DNA of 64,000 nt from Oceanobacillus sp. CFH 90083. Its GTDB lineage: Bacteria > Bacillota > Bacilli > Bacillales > Amphibacillaceae. Positions within the stretch are counted from its first letter, which is position 1; every line of letters begins with the position of its first letter. The DNA lies in the NCBI RefSeq assembly GCF_009389585.1, contig NZ_VIYG01000002.1, forward strand, positions 62,001 through 126,000. The letters are read 5' to 3'. The notes below the pieces were generated by a model. It had not been told where the DNA came from and ran no database searches. It saw only the letters and a list, made by a program, of their open reading frames with translations. This document shows positions 1-8,684 of this stretch, in pieces. The translations under genes and the position numbers were made by a program.

Positions 1-323
1 CATATACACCAGGAGATCCAAATCCTTCTGCATTAGACAGCAGTGGGTTGATTAACTATACATTTGAACAAGTAGGCATCAGTGTTTCCCGTACACATGC
101 TGAAATGTGGGCAAATGACGGTGTGCATGTAGATTCTCCAAGCCCTGGTGATGTGGTTTTCTTTGAAGGAACTTACGATACACCTGGTGCATCACATAGT
201 GGAATTTACATTGGTAACAATCAAATGATCCACGCAAGCAGCGGCAGTGGTCAAATGGTTGTAGCTGATATGAGCATTGACTATTGGCAAAATCATTATC
301 TTGGAGCTAAATCATTCCAATAA
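1..323 (+). CDS. NlpC/P60-family cell-wall hydrolase, C-terminal part, catalytic Cys replaced
   Basis: The reading frame is open from the left edge, so the N-terminus lies outside the window. The visible part is the C-terminal NlpC/P60 domain, which normally cuts peptidoglycan stem peptides outside the cell. Seen: a PGD-VVFF motif, the His-bearing HSGIYIGN segment, and a second His in MIHASS. The segment that normally reads D-C-S-G, with Cys as nucleophile, reads D-S-S-G here (Ser codon AGC at 39-41). The family is clear; activity is doubtful because of this substitution. A terminator follows directly. Confidence 0.85.
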   Translation, partial: YTPGDPNPSALDSSGLINYTFEQVGISVSRTHAEMWANDGVHVDSPSPGDVVFFEGTYDTPGASHSGIYIGNNQMIHASSGSGQMVVADMSIDYWQNHYLGAKSFQ

Positions 324-327
324 TTAT

Positions 328-363
328 AAAAAAACAAGCGTGAATAATTACGCTTGTTTTTTT
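328..363 (+). terminator. Bidirectional intrinsic terminator
   Basis: Inverted repeat AAAAACAAGCG / CGCTTGTTTTT with a 10-base loop, flanked by A and T runs, just after the NlpC/P60 stop. Confidence 0.85.
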
Positions 364-387
364 ATGTCTACTATTCTAACTATCTAT

Positions 388-396
388 TGTTATAAT
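388..396 (+). promoter_or_regulatory. Extended -10 promoter candidate
   Basis: TG-T-TATAAT forms an extended -10 element. No good -35 is visible. It precedes a 10-codon ORF and the acetyltransferase gene. Confidence 0.4.
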
Positions 397-433
397 ATAA
401 TAGATATCATTCAATCTAAAGGAGCTGATTTAA

Positions 434-466
434 ATGAAACAGGTTATGCAGGTGATTGGAAAGTAG
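434..466 (+). CDS. Ten-residue leader-like ORF
   Basis: ATG to TAG encodes MKQVMQVIGK, behind a good ribosome site (AAAGGAG, 8-9 bases before ATG). It sits between an extended -10 element and the acetyltransferase gene. No function can be assigned. It could be a leader peptide or a chance ORF. Confidence 0.25.
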   Translation: MKQVMQVIGK

Positions 467-541
467 AGATATTTTCCCTTTTCAATCATTTTTATATGAA
501 AAAGACGGATAAAATGAAGTGAAAAGGAGATTTATAAATTT

Positions 542-1090
542 ATGTATTCAGATAGAAACCTGACTATTCGCCCTATTAAGGAAAAAGATTTGCCACGTCT
601 ATGGGAATTAATTTTCAAAGAAGAAAAACCTGAATGGAAGAAATGGGATGCCCCCTATTTTCCACATCAGACAAAATCATATGAAGCTTTTTTATCGGAA
701 CAAGCGGATTGGATAGCTTGTGAGAATTACTGGGTTATAGAAATTGATGGAAATGTCCATGGAACCATTTCTTATTATTGGGAGCATGAACCTTCCTGCT
801 GGATCGAGATTGGTATTGTCTTACATGAAGCAGATTCCTGGGGAAACGGTATTGGCACACGAGCTCTGAAATTATGGATTAACCATCTTTTTAACCAGTT
901 ACCGCTGGTTCGTATTGGTTTAACAACCTGGTCCGGCAATCAGCGGATGATTCGTGTTGCGGAAAAGCTCGGTATGCAAATGGAAGCACGGATTCGCAAG
1001 GTCCGGTACTATAATGGCGAATATTATGATTCGATTCGTATGGGAATGCTGCGTGAGGAATGGGAACAGGAGCATTATAGCGAATCCTGA
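542..1090 (+). CDS. GNAT acetyltransferase, RimJ/RimL-like
   Basis: A 182-residue acetyl-CoA-dependent N-acetyltransferase of the Acetyltransf_3 type. Family hallmarks seen are an N-terminal strand-helix (LTIRPIKEKDLPRLWEL), the acetyl-CoA loop region (SWGNGIGTRALKLW, about residues 98-111) and the late motif NQRMIRVAEKLGMQMEARIR. Length matches complete family members. GGAG lies about 12 bases before the ATG. The substrate cannot be read from the sequence; relatives act on ribosomal proteins, amino-sugars or antibiotics. It appears monocistronic and ends at its own terminator. Confidence 0.85.
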   Translation: MYSDRNLTIRPIKEKDLPRLWELIFKEEKPEWKKWDAPYFPHQTKSYEAFLSEQADWIACENYWVIEIDGNVHGTISYYWEHEPSCWIEIGIVLHEADSWGNGIGTRALKLWINHLFNQLPLVRIGLTTWSGNQRMIRVAEKLGMQMEARIRKVRYYNGEYYDSIRMGMLREEWEQEHYSES

Positions 1091-1093
1091 TGC

Positions 1094-1130
1094 AAAAGAC
1101 AGGTCTTGCTTGAGACAGACCCGTCTTTTA
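1094..1130 (+). terminator. Intrinsic terminator after the acetyltransferase
   Basis: Imperfect hairpin running from AAAAGAC to GTCTTTT, ending in a T run. Confidence 0.6.
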
Positions 1131-1172
1131 GTTATGATAAACGATTTTCCATACCCTTTTTATCATGAATTT

Positions 1173-1668
1173 TTATTTTACTTCCTGTTCTTTCATTTTC
1201 ATAGGAATTTCTACTTGCCTTGATTCAGAGGTTTTATATAAATCAAGAAGATATGTCATTAAGCGATTTTCCACTTTTTCCATCATTTTTTGGGCACTGA
1301 TTTCTAAAAGCTTCAAACTTAATTGCGGATACTGTAATAATATTTTTTGAAAATCCTCCTGTTTTAGCAGGCATACTTCCGTTTTTTGCATTGCTTCCCC
1401 AAATAGATTTTCATTTCGGGCTCCTAGCAGCAAACCTTCACCTTCATAGCCGTTCGGTCAGACCACTCTTAATAATTGTTCGCTTCCGGCTGCTGAAAGC
1501 TGATATACTTTCATATTGCCGCGGGCGATGGCAACTAATTGCGGATTTCCATCCGGCGTAATAATCTGCTCTCCCTTTTCAAAAACTTGATGGACGACTA
1601 ATTGGTTAATAATCCTTTGATCCTTTAAATCTATTTGAACATAGATACTAGCCTTCGATTTCTTGATA
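1173..1668 (-). pseudogene. Broken Crp/Fnr-family regulator
   Basis: Minus-strand translation gives a cNMP-binding-like barrel (FEKGEQIITPDGNPQLVAIA, then MKVYQLSAAGSEQLLRVV). An in-frame TGA follows at about 1457-1459, then the rest of the barrel and the dimer helix (LLKQEDFQKILLQYP, then SAQKMMEKVENRLMTYLL). The frame stops just after the dimer helix, so the DNA-binding helix-turn-helix is missing. The N-terminus also lacks a credible start. A nonsense codon and losses at both ends make this a pseudogene. Its original target is unknown. Confidence 0.75.
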
Positions 1669-1755
1669 ATAGCCTCTCTTAGGCAGTCTCATAACAAAAC
1701 TGAGCAGTATAAAACCTGCTGCAATGGAACGTAACGACCAGAAAAAAAGCATAGA

Positions 1756-2460
1756 TTAACGTCTCTTCTTTGCCAAGATTAGAAATAATAGAATGATTAC
1801 ACCAGCATAAATAACAATCCATATAAATGACAGATAGGATAAGTGAGACAGGCTGTCTCCTTCCCATTGAATCAGCGGTTGTTGAGTAACTGTCGCCGGC
1901 GGTAAAAGCCACGTGACATATCTGATTGATGCAGGCAAAGCTTCATGAATCCCAAGTGCAGTAATAGACAGAATAATTGTCAGCGCTAAACCGCCATATG
2001 CATTGATGGCACTTTCCATCATCACTTTGCTAAAAAAGCTGGCGATACCAATTCCCAGAGTAGCTAATAAAACATGATTAGCGAAAGTTACAAAACCAAT
2101 GGTAAAAGAAACAGTCCCAGAAAACATATTGAAAATGATAGGATAGAGAAACGTAAATACGGTTAGTAGCAATGTAATCAGCCAAACTGTTACTAATTTT
2201 GCCAGGTAATACTGACAGCTGCTGCCTAAATGTAAAATCAGCAGCTGTCTCTGCACAGGGGAATCCAAAGACAGCACACTCATACACAACCAGGCGGATA
2301 TCACAAACAAAAATAATGCCGTAATTGCATAACTATCAACAATAGGATTCGGTTTATATGTATAGAAGACAAGAATGAGTACAAAATATGTAGAAATCGG
2401 CGGAAAATACTTATGTGAGCGTACATAATCATGCAAACTATATGTAATGACCTCTTTCAA
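1756..2460 (-). CDS. ABC transporter permease subunit (ABC-2-like)
   Basis: A 234-residue protein with about six hydrophobic segments and little else, starting with TTG behind GGAGAG. It begins 11 bases after the stop of the ATPase gene, so the two form one exporter operon. The short permease plus ATPase pairing is typical of peptide or antimicrobial export and self-protection transporters. The actual substrate cannot be told from the sequence. Confidence 0.75.
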   Translation of the reverse strand: MKEVITYSLHDYVRSHKYFPPISTYFVLILVFYTYKPNPIVDSYAITALFLFVISAWLCMSVLSLDSPVQRQLLILHLGSSCQYYLAKLVTVWLITLLLTVFTFLYPIIFNMFSGTVSFTIGFVTFANHVLLATLGIGIASFFSKVMMESAINAYGGLALTIILSITALGIHEALPASIRYVTWLLPPATVTQQPLIQWEGDSLSHLSYLSFIWIVIYAGVIILLFLILAKKRR

Positions 2461-2471
2461 AAAATCTCTCC

Positions 2472-3305
2472 TTAGCTATTAAAATCGGTGCTGCTGACAG
2501 ATTCAATACTTCCCTGCAATTCAAGAATCCTCATTAGAATCTGATTGCTGTTTTTTGAGCTGACATATAACAGCAATCTATCTTCTCTTATTTCACTATA
2601 TAATATTTCCTTCCACTCCGCCACATCGATACCTATGAAGGATGTTATCTCAATCAGCTTCACATCCTCTTTTTCTGTCATCACTTCTTCTGTCAAGCAT
2701 CCATCTTTCAGATAATATGTTTGATCCGCCATTCCCTCAAAGATAGAAGCTTCATGATAGGTTAATAGTATCGTCGTTCCTTGCTCCTTTAATTCGCTGA
2801 TAATAGAAAGTAATTCCTGCTGTGCAGCAGCATCCAGTCCAGATAACGGCTCATCTAAAATGAACAATTCTGGCTGCTGAAGAATTGCCTGCAAAACGCC
2901 TACCTTTTGAATATTCCCTTTGGATAACTCGCTAATACGCTGATTACGCCATGCCTTTAACCCAAAACGATACAATAATGAGGAAATTCGCTCGTTAAGG
3001 ACAGCTTTTGAGATACCATTTATCCTTCCGATATAATGCAAATACTCATCCGGTGTAAAACGAAGGTATTTAGGAAATCTCTCCGGTACATATCCAATTC
3101 GAATGCTTTTAGAAGCATATAATACCTGCCCTGAGTCCGGACGCTCTATTCCTGCAGCAATTCGTAAAAAGGTACTTTTGCCACTGCCATTTCCTCCAAG
3201 TATGGCAATAACCTGCTTTTCTTTTAAGCTAAGCGAAATATCGTATAGAACATTTTTCTTTTCATATTTCTTGTTAATACTCTTTAATTCTACAAGCTGA
3301 TTCAT
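2472..3305 (-). CDS. ABC transporter ATP-binding protein
   Basis: The chosen start is the ATG at 3305, behind AAGGAG, giving 277 residues. All nucleotide-binding motifs are present: Walker A GGNGSGKST, signature-like LSKGNIQKV, Walker B LFILDEPLSGLD, and a switch His in LLTYHEAS. The C-terminal 70 residues form a small extra domain. It would energise the permease encoded immediately downstream. The gene upstream is a truncated undecaprenyl-diphosphate synthase, which hints at an envelope or antibiotic-resistance role (inference). Confidence 0.9.
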   Translation of the reverse strand: MNQLVELKSINKKYEKKNVLYDISLSLKEKQVIAILGGNGSGKSTFLRIAAGIERPDSGQVLYASKSIRIGYVPERFPKYLRFTPDEYLHYIGRINGISKAVLNERISSLLYRFGLKAWRNQRISELSKGNIQKVGVLQAILQQPELFILDEPLSGLDAAAQQELLSIISELKEQGTTILLTYHEASIFEGMADQTYYLKDGCLTEEVMTEKEDVKLIEITSFIGIDVAEWKEILYSEIREDRLLLYVSSKNSNQILMRILELQGSIESVSSTDFNS

Positions 3306-3339
3306 GTGATTCTCCTTATCGCAGCATTTCATCATCACT

Positions 3340-3738
3340 TTATATAATGCTTGAAAATGTATTACTAAAGTTGGTCTCATTTATTTCTTTCACTAAGCTT
3401 TCCGGCAGTCCATTTAAATCGCCAATATGATGGAATCTTATATTATTTTCCATCGCTTCCTGTCTCCATTCAAGCAAAAAGCTTACAAATAAGTGCATTA
3501 AATAGTTTACTTCCTTGATTGGGCGTTTCCAATTCTCTGTCGAAAATCCATATAAGGACAAATACTCCACTCCTGCTTTCTTACATTCAATTGTCATTTC
3601 TTTCACGGTATTCACACCAGCACGATGCCCTGCACTTCGGGGTAACCTTCTTTTCTTCGCCCATCGTCCATTTCCATCACAAATCATTGCTACGTGCTTT
3701 GGTATATGAATCATATTAGTCCAATAATCGGCATTCAT
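3340..3738 (-). pseudogene. Truncated undecaprenyl-diphosphate synthase-like (UppS)
   Basis: Residues 1-125 match the N-terminal half of cis-prenyltransferases: MICDGNGRWA with the Mg2+-binding Asp, GHRAGVNTVKEM, and LSLYGFSTENWKRP. Complete UppS proteins have about 230-260 residues; this one stops at 132. It therefore lacks the C-terminal half with the conserved Arg-Ser-Glu isopentenyl-diphosphate site. A normal ribosome site (AAGGAG) precedes the ATG, so a stub may be translated. It is most likely a decayed second uppS copy in front of the ABC exporter. Confidence 0.7.
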
Positions 3739-4054
3739 TGATTTACAGCTCCTTAAATGAGTGATGTATACATCTTTTCAAGCAAACATGTGCTACTATA
3801 TTTAATTTTCTAATATCTTAATCAAGTAAAGTCGAATCTAATAACTGAGCAGGGGTAGTATCATTTCTATTATAAACGATAACTGTTAATAATTTCTATC
3901 AGGTGTTCTGCATTCTCTGTAGACACGCGCTCTGATAATCTCGCTCCGGCAATAATCGGAGCCCGTCCAGCTTTTTATCAAAGTACTCCTTATTATGTAA
4001 TTTGGAATGAAAAATATGCAATTAGCCCATACTAACCAAAAAGGAGGTATTTTA
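3739..4054. other. Intergenic stretch with a coding-like scrap
   Basis: On the minus strand at about 3880-3980, one frame reads GRAPIIAGARLSERVSTENA and continues to a stop. It looks like the end of a former gene that I cannot name. The rest holds no gene I can support. Confidence 0.3.
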
Positions 4055-4153
4055 ATGAGTGTCAATAAAAATAAAAAGAAGAAGAAGAAAAATAAAGAAG
4101 AATTAAATGCCATGAAGGGCGGCAAAGAAAGACATCGCAGAAATCGTTCTTAA
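4055..4153 (+). CDS. 32-residue Lys/Arg-rich small protein
   Basis: ATG to TAA encodes a 32-residue peptide beginning MSVNKNKKKKKKNKEE and ending KERHRRNRS. The ribosome site AAGGAGG, 7 bases before the ATG, is among the best in the window and argues for real translation. About half the residues are Lys or Arg, so nucleic-acid or ribosome binding is conceivable. No family is recognised. It stands alone between minus-strand genes. Confidence 0.55.
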   Translation: MSVNKNKKKKKKNKEELNAMKGGKERHRRNRS

Positions 4154-4236
4154 TAATTATAATAAATGAATCTTCAATCAGTGGGGTTTTCATATTTCAC
4201 TCATTAATCGGGTCATCAAAACCATCAGGGCTGTGT

Positions 4237-4292
4237 GATAATAGATAAAGCCTCTCAGGGATTTATTCCAAAGAGGCTTTATCTATATTATC
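4237..4292. terminator. Long hairpin between convergent genes
   Basis: GATAATAGATAAAGCCTCT pairs with its downstream complement almost perfectly over about 19 bp, with a 16-base loop. It lies between the small plus-strand gene and the 3' end of the DASS transporter gene, where it could terminate from both sides. Confidence 0.6.
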
Positions 4293-4368
4293 TATAGATG
4301 TTCAAAAACCAAAAAATGCTGCGGACTTATAGAAACACAATGAGTCAACCTTATTCCAAATTCATTTC

Positions 4369-6045
4369 TTACAAAAATTCACTAGGAATAACAGATAAAT
4401 CAATTCCCCAAACTACTGGTACAAGGTAATAGACACACAGAATAATAATAGCTGTTGCTACCACATTGACCCAGAATCCAGCTTTAATCATCTCAATAAT
4501 CTTCAGCTTTCCTGTACCGAAAATAATGGCGTTCGGCGGTGTCCCAACCGGTAGCATAAATGCACAGTTTGCTGCCATCGCACACGGAATCATCAGCGCA
4601 AATGGATGAATATTTAAAGCCACAGCCAACGCGCCAACCACCGGCAAAATCATGGTCGCTGTTGCCGTATTAGAGGTAATCTCTGTTAGAAGCATAATCA
4701 GCAAGGTAGCTGCAGAAATAATTACAAGTAAATGTAAACCATCTAAAACCGTTAACTGCTGCCCGAGCCAGTCAGATAGACCTGTCTGCGTGAAGCCTGC
4801 TGCAATCGCCAGTCCGCCTCCAAACAGTAATAATACGCCCCAGGGAATATCACGGGAATCCTTCCAGGACAGGATGCGCAGCTCTTTTTTAGCTGGAATA
4901 GCAAACAATAATACGGCAGCAACAACTGCAATCATCCCGTCAGAAATTCCTGGAATATTAATGATTCCGCCTGTCCATAAGAAATCTCTTGTTATCCACA
5001 TAAATGCTGCAAAAAGGAACACTATTGCAACGATTTTCTCTTCATAGCTTGTCTTACCCAGCTTCCTTCGTTCATTTTGAATTAACTCTTTTCCACCAGG
5101 AAGCTGTTTAATTTCCGTTTTGAATGCAATTCTGCCCAAATATAGCCATGTAAAGAAAATCATAAACACAACAACTGGAAAAGCAAATAACATCCATGTT
5201 GCAAATGAAAGCGTAACACCGAATAATTCATTAAGCTGCCCTGCCAGGATAATATTCGGCGGTGTTCCAATTAATGTTCCAAGACCGCCAATCGTCCCCG
5301 CATATCCAATCCCAAAAATAAGTGATTTTTCAAACTTAGGAAGCTCTTTTTCCTCTGGTGTTCCTTTTAGAACACTTGCTACCTGAACGGTAATCGCTAA
5401 CCCCATTGGAATCATCATCATAACAGCAGCCGTATTGGAAACCCACATAGAAATGAACCCGGTTGCCGCCATAAACCCTAGTAAGATCCGTTGTATACTT
5501 GTTCCAATTACCGCAATAATAAAGAGTGCAATACGCTTATGCAAATCCCATTTTTCCATTGCTGTTGCTATAAAAAAACCACCTAAAAATAGAAAAATAA
5601 TATCATTTCCATAAGCAGAAGCGACATCTCCGCCTTCCATTGCCCCTGTTACCGGTATCAGTATCAACGGCAGAAGGGAAGTAGCCGGAATAGGCAATGC
5701 CTCTGTAATCCACCATGTCGCAATCCACAAGGTAGAGGCAAGAACAGCCTTTCCTTCAGCTGATAATCCTTCCGGCTGAAAAAACAGCATTGTTAAAATA
5801 AATAATAGTGGTCCTAATATCAAGCCGACTAATTGCGGCTTGGCATAAGACACCTTTGGCGGTTCTTCCCCTGAATTGCCAGGCTGCCCTTGACCTGTAC
5901 GATTCTTTGTTGAAGCTTGCTTACGATTATCCATATCTTTTTCTTTTTCAGCAACATTTTTATGAATGGCAAAAATATTTAATAAATTCTTTGTACGCTT
6001 ATGCTGCCTCCAAAGCTCGTTCCATGCTGATGTTATATAATTCAT
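4369..6045 (-). CDS. DASS (SLC13) family Na+/dicarboxylate or tricarboxylate symporter
   Basis: A 558-residue membrane transporter. After a hydrophilic N-terminal tail of about 70 residues come about 12 hydrophobic segments. Both family-defining Ser-Asn-Thr motifs are present (WVSNTAAVMMM at about 202 and EITSNTATATM at about 457), as in Na+-coupled di- and tricarboxylate carriers. The start ATG has AGGAG 8 bases ahead, so the long tail seems real. The next genes upstream encode a carboxylate-sensing two-component system, and a cre site lies in the leader. Induction by C4-dicarboxylate or citrate with glucose repression is therefore likely. Confidence 0.88.
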   Translation of the reverse strand: MNYITSAWNELWRQHKRTKNLLNIFAIHKNVAEKEKDMDNRKQASTKNRTGQGQPGNSGEEPPKVSYAKPQLVGLILGPLLFILTMLFFQPEGLSAEGKAVLASTLWIATWWITEALPIPATSLLPLILIPVTGAMEGGDVASAYGNDIIFLFLGGFFIATAMEKWDLHKRIALFIIAVIGTSIQRILLGFMAATGFISMWVSNTAAVMMMIPMGLAITVQVASVLKGTPEEKELPKFEKSLIFGIGYAGTIGGLGTLIGTPPNIILAGQLNELFGVTLSFATWMLFAFPVVVFMIFFTWLYLGRIAFKTEIKQLPGGKELIQNERRKLGKTSYEEKIVAIVFLFAAFMWITRDFLWTGGIINIPGISDGMIAVVAAVLLFAIPAKKELRILSWKDSRDIPWGVLLLFGGGLAIAAGFTQTGLSDWLGQQLTVLDGLHLLVIISAATLLIMLLTEITSNTATATMILPVVGALAVALNIHPFALMIPCAMAANCAFMLPVGTPPNAIIFGTGKLKIIEMIKAGFWVNVVATAIIILCVYYLVPVVWGIDLSVIPSEFL

Positions 6046-6064
6046 ACATCATACTCCTCTCTTC

Positions 6065-6079
6065 ATGAAAACGCTTACT
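6065..6079. promoter_or_regulatory. Catabolite-responsive element (CcpA site)
   Basis: ATGAAAACGCTTACT fits the WTGNAANCGNWNNCW consensus at every position. It lies 20-34 bases before the transporter start, where bound CcpA could block transcription. Confidence 0.7.
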
Positions 6080-6144
6080 ACAAATGCGTATTTCTATTTT
6101 CGACTATTTTATCGGGTTTGTATATATTTTTTAACTAATTGAAA

Positions 6145-6843
6145 CTAGAATTGACGAAAATTGTTTTTTCCTGCCTGAGAGAGCTTATACTGCTGCAGCG
6201 GACGCCCAAAGCTATGATAAATGACATTTTTTTCAAGAAGCTGCTTTTCCTCAAAAAAACGCAAATATTTCCGTAAAGAAACATGTGAAATTTTTGCATA
6301 ACTACTTAAATCTGCCGCAGATAGCCAGTCCTCATGCTCCATCATTACTGTTAAAATATTTCGGCATGTTTCTTTGGTAATTCCTTTTGGCAGATCCTCC
6401 GGTTTCAAGATTGTCTGTTCACGCGGATGAAATAAACGATCTACCTCCGCTTGATGCACTTTTCCTTCAGTCATTCTTACCGTCTGCTTATAACGTAAAA
6501 GCGACTCCCGGAAACGCTCGAAGGTAAATGGCTTCAAAAGATAGTCCACTACACCATAGCGATAGCCTGTTTTTAATGACTCTTGATCATTGGCGGATGT
6601 AATTAAAATAACATCTACATTCATTTCTTCCGAACGAATTTGCTTTAATAGATCCAAACCATTTTTTTGCTGTAAATAGACATCCAGTAAAATTAAATCA
6701 ACATCGGGCTGCTTTGCCAGCTCGAGACCCTCCTCAACAGTTTCTACACTTCCTGCACAACAAAACCCGTCTATTTTTTCAATATACTTCTGATGAAATT
6801 TAGAAATAAGCGGCTCATCTTCAATAATGGCTATACGTATCAT
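6145..6843 (-). CDS. CitB/DctR-type response regulator
   Basis: A 232-residue regulator. Residues 1-120 form a receiver domain with the acidic pocket E8-D9, phospho-acceptor D54 in LILLDVYL, and the Lys in YLLKPF. Residues about 155-232 form a winged-helix-like DNA-binding region, as in the CitB/DcuR/MalR class. It follows its sensor kinase by 26 bases and precedes the carboxylate transporter, its most likely target. Confidence 0.9.
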   Translation of the reverse strand: MIRIAIIEDEPLISKFHQKYIEKIDGFCCAGSVETVEEGLELAKQPDVDLILLDVYLQQKNGLDLLKQIRSEEMNVDVILITSANDQESLKTGYRYGVVDYLLKPFTFERFRESLLRYKQTVRMTEGKVHQAEVDRLFHPREQTILKPEDLPKGITKETCRNILTVMMEHEDWLSAADLSSYAKISHVSLRKYLRFFEEKQLLEKNVIYHSFGRPLQQYKLSQAGKNNFRQF

Positions 6844-6869
6844 GGTGAATTATCCCTCTCTTCATCATT

Positions 6870-8453
6870 TCATAAATATGGCATTTTAATTTGTAAACAA
6901 ACACCTGCACCAATTTCAGATTGAATATGATAAGTTCCCTTTCCTGCTTTAACGGCATTAATCATGATTGTCATCCCATATCCACGGTTTAATCCTTTTG
7001 TCGAATAACCCTTTTCTAATATAGAAGGTAATTCTCCGACATCAAAACCAGCTCCATTATCACAAATTTCATAGAATAACGCTCCGTCCAAAACATCAAA
7101 AACCAACGTAATCTTTTTTTCTTCCTGCCCGACCATCGCCTCTACTGCATTTTCCAGGCTGTTTCCAATAATCGTAATCCAGCGATCCACGGCAATTGGG
7201 TCAGAAAGGCTCGGCCATTTGTTCTCTCCCTGAATATCTACATCAATTTGCAGCTGCTCCAACCGCTCTAATTTAGTCAATAAATAGCCGGCAATAGCTA
7301 CATCATCGATATGTGCGGAAATAATTCCCGTTTCCCGCTGGTAGATCCTTGACAGACTATCCACATATTCTGCAAGCTCCTCATAAGATTCTGTATAAAC
7401 CATTGCTCCAATAATATGGAGCTTATTCATAAATTCATGTGTCTGCATCCGCAGTGTGTGTGCATAGGATTCCACTCCTGACAGCTTCTTCATCACAGCA
7501 TCCAGCTCATTTCGATCTCGAAAAGTGATGATGGCACCAACATCATTTTTATCTACTTTAAAATAAACACTATTCGTAATCATTTCCAGATTGCCAAAGT
7601 GAACGGATTTATCATAGACAGCCTGTTCATCATTTAATAATACTTCTGTTGAGAGTTCTGGCCAAACATCTATTATTTTCCTGCCGATAATATCTCCATG
7701 ATAACCGGCACGCTCCAGCAGCGCTTCTGCCGATGGATTAGCAAGAATAATTTGGTAGTCTGTATGTATGGCAATGACTCCCTCACTCACACTATTGAGC
7801 ATTACTTCTCGTTCTTCCATCATATAAGCAATCTCTTGAGGCTCCAGGTCAAACAATGTTTTCTTCAGCCTTCTTGCTAAAAAGTAGGAACCAACTAAAC
7901 CAAGGACAAGACTTACCACGGTTCCCAGAATGGTTATCTTCACACTATCCCATACCGCTTGATTAATAACCTCTGTTGAAATTCCTACAGAAATCGCCCC
8001 AATCTGCATGCCATCTTGATTATAAACCGGCTCAAAAGCCCGCATCGACGGACCCAATGTACCAACTGCCTCGGAGGTATAGCGCTGTCCTTCAAACACC
8101 GCATCTACATCTCCACCAACAAAATGTTCGCCAATCCGATCAGCAACAGGATGCATCAGACGAATTCCTTCCATGTCCATCAACACAATATATTGTAAAT
8201 TATTACTTTCACGAATCTCTCTTGCAATGGCACGCAGTCTTTCGTCAGCCTTTCCTTTTTCAAGGGCATCAGGAACGATAGGCATACGAGCAAAATGGCT
8301 CGCACTCAAGGCAGCTTTATCAGCAAGCGCTTCCTTTGTTTCTGATGCTTGATTATATCCGATTAACAGACCGGTAACCAGCAATGTTAAACAAATTAGG
8401 CCACTAGTGAACAACATCATCTGCAGCTTTAACGGCAGACTCTTTTTCCGCAT
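6870..8453 (-). CDS. DcuS/CitA-family sensor histidine kinase
   Basis: A 527-residue membrane kinase. Two membrane helices (about 12-34 and 172-194) enclose an extracellular Cache-like sensor carrying IVLMDMEGIRLMHP, typical of citrate and C4-dicarboxylate sensors. A PAS domain (about 215-310), the phospho-His segment QTHEFMNKLH and an ATPase domain with NSLENAVEA and DNGAGFD follow. It forms an operon with the response regulator. Di- or tricarboxylate is the likely ligand; which one is not resolved. Confidence 0.9.
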   Translation of the reverse strand: MRKKSLPLKLQMMLFTSGLICLTLLVTGLLIGYNQASETKEALADKAALSASHFARMPIVPDALEKGKADERLRAIAREIRESNNLQYIVLMDMEGIRLMHPVADRIGEHFVGGDVDAVFEGQRYTSEAVGTLGPSMRAFEPVYNQDGMQIGAISVGISTEVINQAVWDSVKITILGTVVSLVLGLVGSYFLARRLKKTLFDLEPQEIAYMMEEREVMLNSVSEGVIAIHTDYQIILANPSAEALLERAGYHGDIIGRKIIDVWPELSTEVLLNDEQAVYDKSVHFGNLEMITNSVYFKVDKNDVGAIITFRDRNELDAVMKKLSGVESYAHTLRMQTHEFMNKLHIIGAMVYTESYEELAEYVDSLSRIYQRETGIISAHIDDVAIAGYLLTKLERLEQLQIDVDIQGENKWPSLSDPIAVDRWITIIGNSLENAVEAMVGQEEKKITLVFDVLDGALFYEICDNGAGFDVGELPSILEKGYSTKGLNRGYGMTIMINAVKAGKGTYHIQSEIGAGVCLQIKMPYL

Positions 8454-8684
8454 CCCGGCTTATCCCCCTCTCTATGAAGCAAAAGCTGCCTGGAATCTCT
8501 TTTTAGTTGAGGTATTGGGGGCAAGCTTTCTCGACTTTCGTTTATTTTATATGTATGGAAAAATAATATCATAAAATGGAAGGCTAGGGAGTAAGTCAGA
8601 TGTATTTTTCCTTTCTTTGTTACTGTTAAAATAAAACTATTATAATTCATTTTTTACTGTTTGAATCTAGTCTGTCTCGTATAT

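Noticed and set aside
434-466. Transcription-attenuation leader peptide for the acetyltransferase
   Set aside because: The 10-codon ORF has a good ribosome site, but no codon bias or terminator/antiterminator pair follows, so a regulatory claim is not supported.
4297-4330. Third copy of the MITE-like end (ATGTTCAAAAACC...)
   Set aside because: Only about a dozen bases match and no second end is present.
4652-5386. Plus-strand ORFs opposite the DASS transporter
   Set aside because: They are shadows of a clearly coding membrane protein, without ribosome sites or recognisable domains.
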